From contig PYSS01000059.1 of assembly GCA_003049465.1 (NCBI GenBank), forward strand, positions 62,001-126,000: 64,000 nt of DNA, read 5' to 3'. The notes under the pieces were generated by a model. The model was not told where the DNA came from, searched no databases, and worked only from the letters and a program-made list of their open reading frames with translations. Source of the stretch: Magnaporthiopsis rhizophila (lineage: Eukaryota > Ascomycota > Sordariomycetes > Magnaporthales > Magnaporthaceae). Shown here piece by piece: positions 59,472 through 64,000 of this stretch (its first letter is position 1; every line of letters begins with the position of its first letter). Made by a program: the position numbers and the translations under genes.

Positions 59472-61223
59472 ATGGGGAAATACTTCGGCTTGCGAGGCAA
59501 ACGCCTCAACTGGGCCATCAGTGCCATTGCCGGGTGCGATTTCCTGCTTTTTGGATATGGTAAAGCAACACCATGTGACCCCAAACGTGTTTTTGCTGGC
59601 TGTCTTTCTGACCTGTCCCCATGGCTCCAGACCAGGGCGTGATGGGCGGCATCCTCACCCTGGGCGCCTTCCTGCGGCAGTTCCCCTCCATCAACCCCGA
59701 CGAATCAGGGCTCGAGCCGATCAAGTCGTCACGGCGGGCCACCAACCAGGGCATCGCCATAGCGTCGTACAACCTGGGCTGCTTCCTCGGAGCCATCATC
59801 GCCATCTGGATCAGCAACCCGCTGGGCCGCCGGCGCATGATCGCGCTCGGCACCGCCGTCATGGTGGTGGGCGCGGTGCTGCAGGCGACCGCCTTCCGAC
59901 TGGACCACTTCGTCATTGGGCGAATCGTCACGGGGCTCGGCAACGGCGCCAACACGTCCACCATCCCGACCTGGCAGTCCGAGACGTGCAGCGCCCACAA
60001 GCGCGGGAAGCTGGTCATGGTGGAGGGCGCGCTGATTACGTGCGGCGTCATGATCTCGTACTGGGTCGGACTCGGCTTCTCCTTTTTCCCGACATCGGTG
60101 GCTTGGCGGTTCCCGCTGGCGTTCCAGCTCCTGTTTTGCGTCTTCATCCTGGCTTTTGTGTGGAACCTGCCCGAGTCGCCGCGCTGGCTCATCCTCAAGG
60201 GCCGCCACGACGACGCGCGAGAGGTCATGGCGGCCATTGCGGACCTGCCTGTCGACCACGACCACGTCCGGACCGAGTACAAACTAATCAAGGAGACGGT
60301 GGAGGAAATGTCCAGGGGAAGCTTTGCGGACCTCTTTACGACGGACAGGAACCGCCACCTCCACCGCACGCTGCTGGCCTACGTCAACCAGATGTTCCAG
60401 CAGATCTCGGGCATCAATCTGATCACGTATTACGCCGCCGTCATCTATTCGCGCCTCGGCATGTCGAACTTTATGTCGCGTCTGCTGGCCGCCCTGAATG
60501 GGACCGAGTACTTCCTTGCGTCCTGGCCCGCCGTCTTTCTCGTGGAGCGGGTCGGCCGTCGGAAGCTTATGCTGTTTGGTGCTGTAGGACAAGCAGCGAC
60601 GATGGCAATCCTGGCTGGCGTTGGGTCCAGGAGCGAACTGCCTTACCAGATTACGGGAATTGTCTTATTGTTTGTGTTCAATACATTCTTTGCCGTTGGG
60701 TGGCTGGGAATGACTTGGCTGTACCCAGCTGAGATCGTGCCCCTTCGCATCAGGGCGCCGGCGAATGCACTATCGACGTCCGCCAACTGGATCTTCAACT
60801 TTTTAGTAGGTTTCCGCCCGGCCTTTTCGCTGGTGGCAGACACCCACTGACAGGCCCTACTAGGTTGTGATGATCACCCCCGTCTCGTTCAACACGATAG
60901 GATACCGGACCTACATCATCTTCGCCGTCATCAACGCCTTCATGGTGCCCTGCGTGTACTTTTTCTTTCCCGAGACGGCGTACCGGTCGCTCGAGGAGAT
61001 GGACTCGATTTTCCACAAGGTCAAGGGCGTCAGGGGAGCGCTCGACGTCGTGCACCAGGCCGAGATTGAGCCACGGCGTTACGGCAAAAATGGCGAGCTG
61101 CTTGTCGACTTGGACGAGGAGACTCGTTCGGAAGCCGCCAAGCGCGGCTCGAGCAGCGAGAAGGGCGGGGTGTGGCTTGCGGACCAGGGAGTGCAGACGG
61201 GGACTGGCGAGCTAGAAAAGTAA
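59472..61223 (+). CDS. MFS sugar porter (540 aa)
   Basis: Proton-coupled or facilitative hexose-type transporter with 12 predicted helices. Exons 59472-59559, 59631-60805 and 60864-61223. Introns 59560-59630 (GTAAAG...CCAG) and 60806-60863 (GTAGGT...CTGAC...TAG) keep phase (1623 nt). Family signatures: LLFGYDQGVMGG in helix 1, GRRRMIALG after helix 2, GRIVTGLGNGANTSTIP, PESPRWL, QQISGINLITYYAAV, ERVGRRKLML, WLYPAEIVPLRIRAPANALS and the C-terminal PETAYRSLEEMDSIF. The start MGKYFGLRGKRLNWAIS is the usual short cytosolic N-terminus; the frame opening at 59404 is different and is not used. The substrate cannot be set from sequence. Confidence 0.9.
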
Positions 61224-61752
61224 GGATCGAGGTTGCTACGGACAAGAAGAAGGTTCAAGAGACTGGCAGTGCAAATATATCGAGGAACGACGAACGCTGC
61301 ACCTCCAGAATGCACGGGAGATCGCCGTCGGGACGGACCGCAAGGAAAATGAAAAGGCTCGTGTTGGGGGGCCTGTCACTTGCCAAATGCGGCAAGCCGC
61401 TCGCACATTTGTTCCCTGTCACAGGCGTCATGGCTCCATTCTCGACAAGGGATGAAATGGTTAGTCATCAAGCATCTGCGCTCTGGTTGGCTCAGCTGGT
61501 TGCCTAGCAAGGACGCGCGGGGAGGGGAAGCTCCAGCAACGCTAGGACTCTTGGTGGCTTGACCGCGAAACCTTGACGCTCAATTGCTCCCCAAGTTGAT
61601 GGCCTCGAGCAAGGCCGACCTGGGAAAGGCCAAAGAACTATCCACCATATTCCCGTCTCGAATTGAGCACCAGGCTGGGAACACCGACCCGCGAATCCTT
61701 GCCAAAGCGAGTAGGGCCGAGAAACGTCGCACCCAGCCCCCAGCGGATCACA
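61224..61752. other. Intergenic, no supported gene
   Basis: About 530 bp between the transporter stop and the next start codon. No domain-bearing ORF or RNA gene is visible. Confidence 0.55.
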
Positions 61753-62703
61753 ATGGCCGACGAGGCCATCCAGGTAGCCCCGCCCCCGTGGCAGCTCAAA
61801 GGCACCATCTACTCCTTCGCCTTCCTGGGTGTCCAAGAAGCAGGCGGCCGAAGGTCTGCCGGCCCACATCGTCTACTCGCCCCTCGAGGCCGGGTCCGGC
61901 TTTGCACAGCCGCAAAACGGCAGACCCTTGGGCGGGCTGTCCATGATCCAGCTCATCCGGTACAGCGAGACGCCGGTCGGGCCCTATGACGAGCTCATAC
62001 TGGCCCCGGGCTTCTTCGAGTACGCCGTCGACGGTAAGGACGGGAGGCGAGAGACTAGGAAGAGCGCGCGGATCACGCGAATATACGTGTCGCAGAAGCA
62101 CACGTGTTGGAACGGGCGGAAGAGTATGCTGTGGCCTGCACCCTGGGAGATGACAGTTGCTGCTGTCGCTAACTAGCCCCAGACTGGAACATCCCAAAAC
62201 ACCTCGCCGCCTTCCGCTGGACCGGCAACCAGGACGGCTCCCAGACGGTGCAGGTGTTCCCGCACGACACGGAGGGCGACGCGGCCGAGGCCCGGCCCAG
62301 TGTCAAGCCCTTTTTCCAGGCTATCATCAAGCCTATGGCGTACGCGCCCTCGTTCCCGCTGTCGTGGTCGCTGCTCAAGTACGTGGGCATCGACTCCACC
62401 ATAGTCCACCCGCCCCTCCCCGCGTCTGCGGCCTCGAGCCAGGGCGAGCTGCCGGGCACCGAGCGGTGGGCGAGCGTGCTGCCGGAGATTTACTCGCCGC
62501 GGACGAGCCTGGTGTGGTTTGACATGAAGCAGCCAGAGGAGCAGCTCCAACAGCAGCAGCAGGGTGGAGGGTCCGCGGCGCCGGCGCCGGCGGAGAACTT
62601 TTGGCCTGGGTTGGGGAGGTGGCAGGTTGGGTTTAGGATGGAGGACACGGTGATTGGGTTTGGGGAGGGGACGCATTGGGATCCGCCCAAGTCGCTCCTT
62701 TAA
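61753..62703 (+). CDS. Acetoacetate-decarboxylase-like superfamily protein, 1-bp frameshift
   Basis: Fungal protein of the acetoacetate-decarboxylase-like fold; the reaction is unknown for this branch. Exon 61753-62123 and exon 62183-62703, with intron 62124-62182 (GTATGC...CTAAC...CCAG). Start MADEAIQVAPPPWQLKGTIY. Conserved pieces are LPAHIVYSPLEAGSGFA, GGLSMIQLIRYSETPVGPYD then ELILAPGFFEY, ARITRIYVSQKHTCWNGRKN then WNIPKHLA, GELPGTERW and ENFWPGLGRWQVGFRMEDT. Between TIYSFAFL and VSKKQAAEG the frame moves by one in a GGG run (61827-61829). Dropping one G gives SFAFLVSKKQ and about 296 aa. A CAG-rich Gln stretch (QLQQQQQ) near 62550 is a local insertion. Confidence 0.78.
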
Positions 62704-62883
62704 TGTGACTGACGGTTAAAAGCCCAGAACGGGACGCTGCGAGGTATCTTCTCCAGCTACGTTGGGGTCTGCCCAGGTCGCTTCTCTAATCTGACAGTTG
62801 GAATGTCCAGAATGGGATCTTCCCTCAAAAAGTATCTACGGCGAAAGAGTCTCGAGCAGTAACGAAAATTCACCAGCGCCCAC

Positions 62884-63930
62884 TTACAAGAGCTCCACGA
62901 ACCTGTCCCAGTTCTGCGAGTCCTTCGTGTAGCACTCCTCCAGCTCAGCGGAAATGCGCTCCCACACGGCCTCACTGTCATGCCCGGACTGCGCGATGGA
63001 TGCGGTCAGGGCGGCAAACAGGCCCGCCCTGCACGTGCCCCTCGCCAGCACAGCGTTCACCATGGCCTCTGCGGCCTTGTACGGGCCCTCCAACCGTGTC
63101 TGCTCCGTCTTGTCCTTGCCCAGCTCCTCCACCTTCCCGCGATACCTCTCCAGCGCCGCGCTCTTGGCCGAGGCGTCCGGGGCGGTGGGCAGCAGAGACA
63201 TGTCTAGCACGTCCTCCGTGATACCCATGCCATACGCGTAGCTGATGACGCTCGTAGTCCCCAGGTAATGGCCCCTCTCCTGTATAACTTGCAGCGGGAT
63301 CCGGTCAGCCTGCAGCTCCGCGATCCTGGCCTCGACGGCATTCCGGCTCCGCTCCAGCTCCTCCTTCACGCCCTTCCTGCGCGCCATCTCCCGCTCGATC
63401 TCGCATATCCGCTCCCTGGTCCCCGCGTGCGCGTACCAGGCCTCGTCCCGCTCAGCGTGCAGCGTCGACAGCCGCCCCGCCTCGATGTCCTTTCGCCAGC
63501 CGTACAGCCACACCGTGGCCCAGATGTTGGTGAAGATGGCGTGCGCGACGAGCGTCTCGGCAAAGTGCCGGCCGCCGCTGTTCCGCCAGTGGTCGTCGCC
63601 GGGGCCTTCCCAGCGCGCGTGGCCGGGGGTGTCGCGGCGGACGTTGCGGATCGGGTGGTCGGTGCTTAGATGCACGCCCATCCGGGCCGGCACGAAGGGA
63701 AACGGCCACCCCGCCCCGCCGTGGAAGTGCCGGATCTCGACCTCGTCGCACGTGTCGAGACGCTCGTATTCGCTGTTGAGATCGCGCCAGATGTCCATCT
63801 GCTTGCTGTGCCGGGCCTCGAGCCCGACCCGCTGGACCTCGAGCTCGTCGATTTGCTTTTGCTCCTGCTTGATTTTGTGTTGCCAGCTCGCCAGCCCCGC
63901 CTGCAGGGCGTCCCGGATCTGCGCCTCCAT
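62884..63930 (-). CDS. Coiled-coil protein of unknown function (at least 348 aa, N-terminus uncertain)
   Basis: Single open frame on the minus strand. Two heptad-rich segments are visible: residues about 10-60 (WQHKIKQEQKQIDELEVQRV) and about 150-225 (ERICEIEREMARRKGVKEEL). They flank an aromatic-rich middle (WPFPFVPARMGVH, HAIFTNIWATVWLYGWRKDI). A mixed helical C-terminus follows, with Cys and Trp near the end (ECYTKDSQNWDRFVELL). The frame stays open upstream of the ATG at 63930 to the window edge (64000), so the true start may be outside. I recognise no domain. Its 3' end faces the acetoacetate-decarboxylase-like gene, 180 bp away. Confidence 0.65.
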   Translation of the reverse strand: MEAQIRDALQAGLASWQHKIKQEQKQIDELEVQRVGLEARHSKQMDIWRDLNSEYERLDTCDEVEIRHFHGGAGWPFPFVPARMGVHLSTDHPIRNVRRDTPGHARWEGPGDDHWRNSGGRHFAETLVAHAIFTNIWATVWLYGWRKDIEAGRLSTLHAERDEAWYAHAGTRERICEIEREMARRKGVKEELERSRNAVEARIAELQADRIPLQVIQERGHYLGTTSVISYAYGMGITEDVLDMSLLPTAPDASAKSAALERYRGKVEELGKDKTEQTRLEGPYKAAEAMVNAVLARGTCRAGLFAALTASIAQSGHDSEAVWERISAELEECYTKDSQNWDRFVELL

Positions 63931-64000
63931 GGCCCTGTGCGCGTGAGATTTGGGGTAGCCCAGGTCCCGGACCGGCTGCGGACTGTCGAGTGCGATGCGC

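Noticed and set aside
54149..64000. Secondary-metabolite or catabolic gene cluster
   Set aside because: Receptor, transporter and decarboxylase-like gene are near each other, but there is no backbone enzyme, oxidoreductase set or dedicated regulator.

Overview
The window is fungal nuclear DNA from a filamentous ascomycete (Pezizomycotina, probably Sordariomycetes). The evidence is short introns of 49-124 nt with GT..AG ends and CTRAC-like branch sites, GC-rich exons, fungus-restricted families (LysM/GH18 chitinase, fungal STAND protein, PTH11-like rhodopsin-domain receptor, Fungal_trans_2-type factor, acetoacetate-decarboxylase-like protein) and a sharply bounded AT-rich block of mutated retrotransposons that looks like repeat-induced point mutation (RIP). 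The species cannot be named from the sequence.

Left arm (1-18.6 kb, GC-rich): a LysM/GH18 chitinase cut by the window edge and broken by a cluster of frameshifts near its 3' end; a small secreted cysteine-containing protein; an F-box/LRR-like protein; a secreted SnoaL/NTF2-like protein beside a poly-A tract holding an assembly gap; a mannosyl-3-phosphoglycerate synthase (compatible-solute synthesis); about 4 kb without a convincing gene; and a three-exon transcription-factor-like gene that lacks a Zn2Cys6 cluster.

Middle (19.5-46.6 kb): one 27-kb block that resolves completely into four nested Ty3/gypsy LTR retrotransposons. D (outermost, +) has A (+) inside its 5' LTR. A has B (-) inside its 3' LTR. 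B has C (+) inside its gag. All four carry exact 5-bp target-site duplications (TATCT, GGAAT, ATTAT, CTCCC), and the reassembled LTR pairs match in length (311/311, 456/457, 461/461, 481/481). All pol genes are riddled with stops. A, B and C belong to one chromodomain-bearing family and share an antisense, apparently intron-containing reading frame between pol and the 3' LTR. That frame is the most novel item here.

Right arm (46.6-64 kb, GC-rich): a short predicted secreted Arg/Pro-rich ORF whose upstream region was split by element D; a STAND (NACHT) NLR-like gene with one frameshift in a C8 run; a five-exon PTH11-like seven-helix receptor; a decayed ankyrin-repeat gene; an MFS sugar porter; an acetoacetate-decarboxylase-like gene with a 1-bp frameshift; and a coiled-coil protein that probably runs off the window end. 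The genes do not form an evident pathway cluster. The locus reads as a TE-island boundary region with secreted, sensing and defence-type accessory genes on both sides. Repeated single-base indels in otherwise well-conserved genes, together with a gap in a homopolymer, suggest that some breaks are assembly errors.
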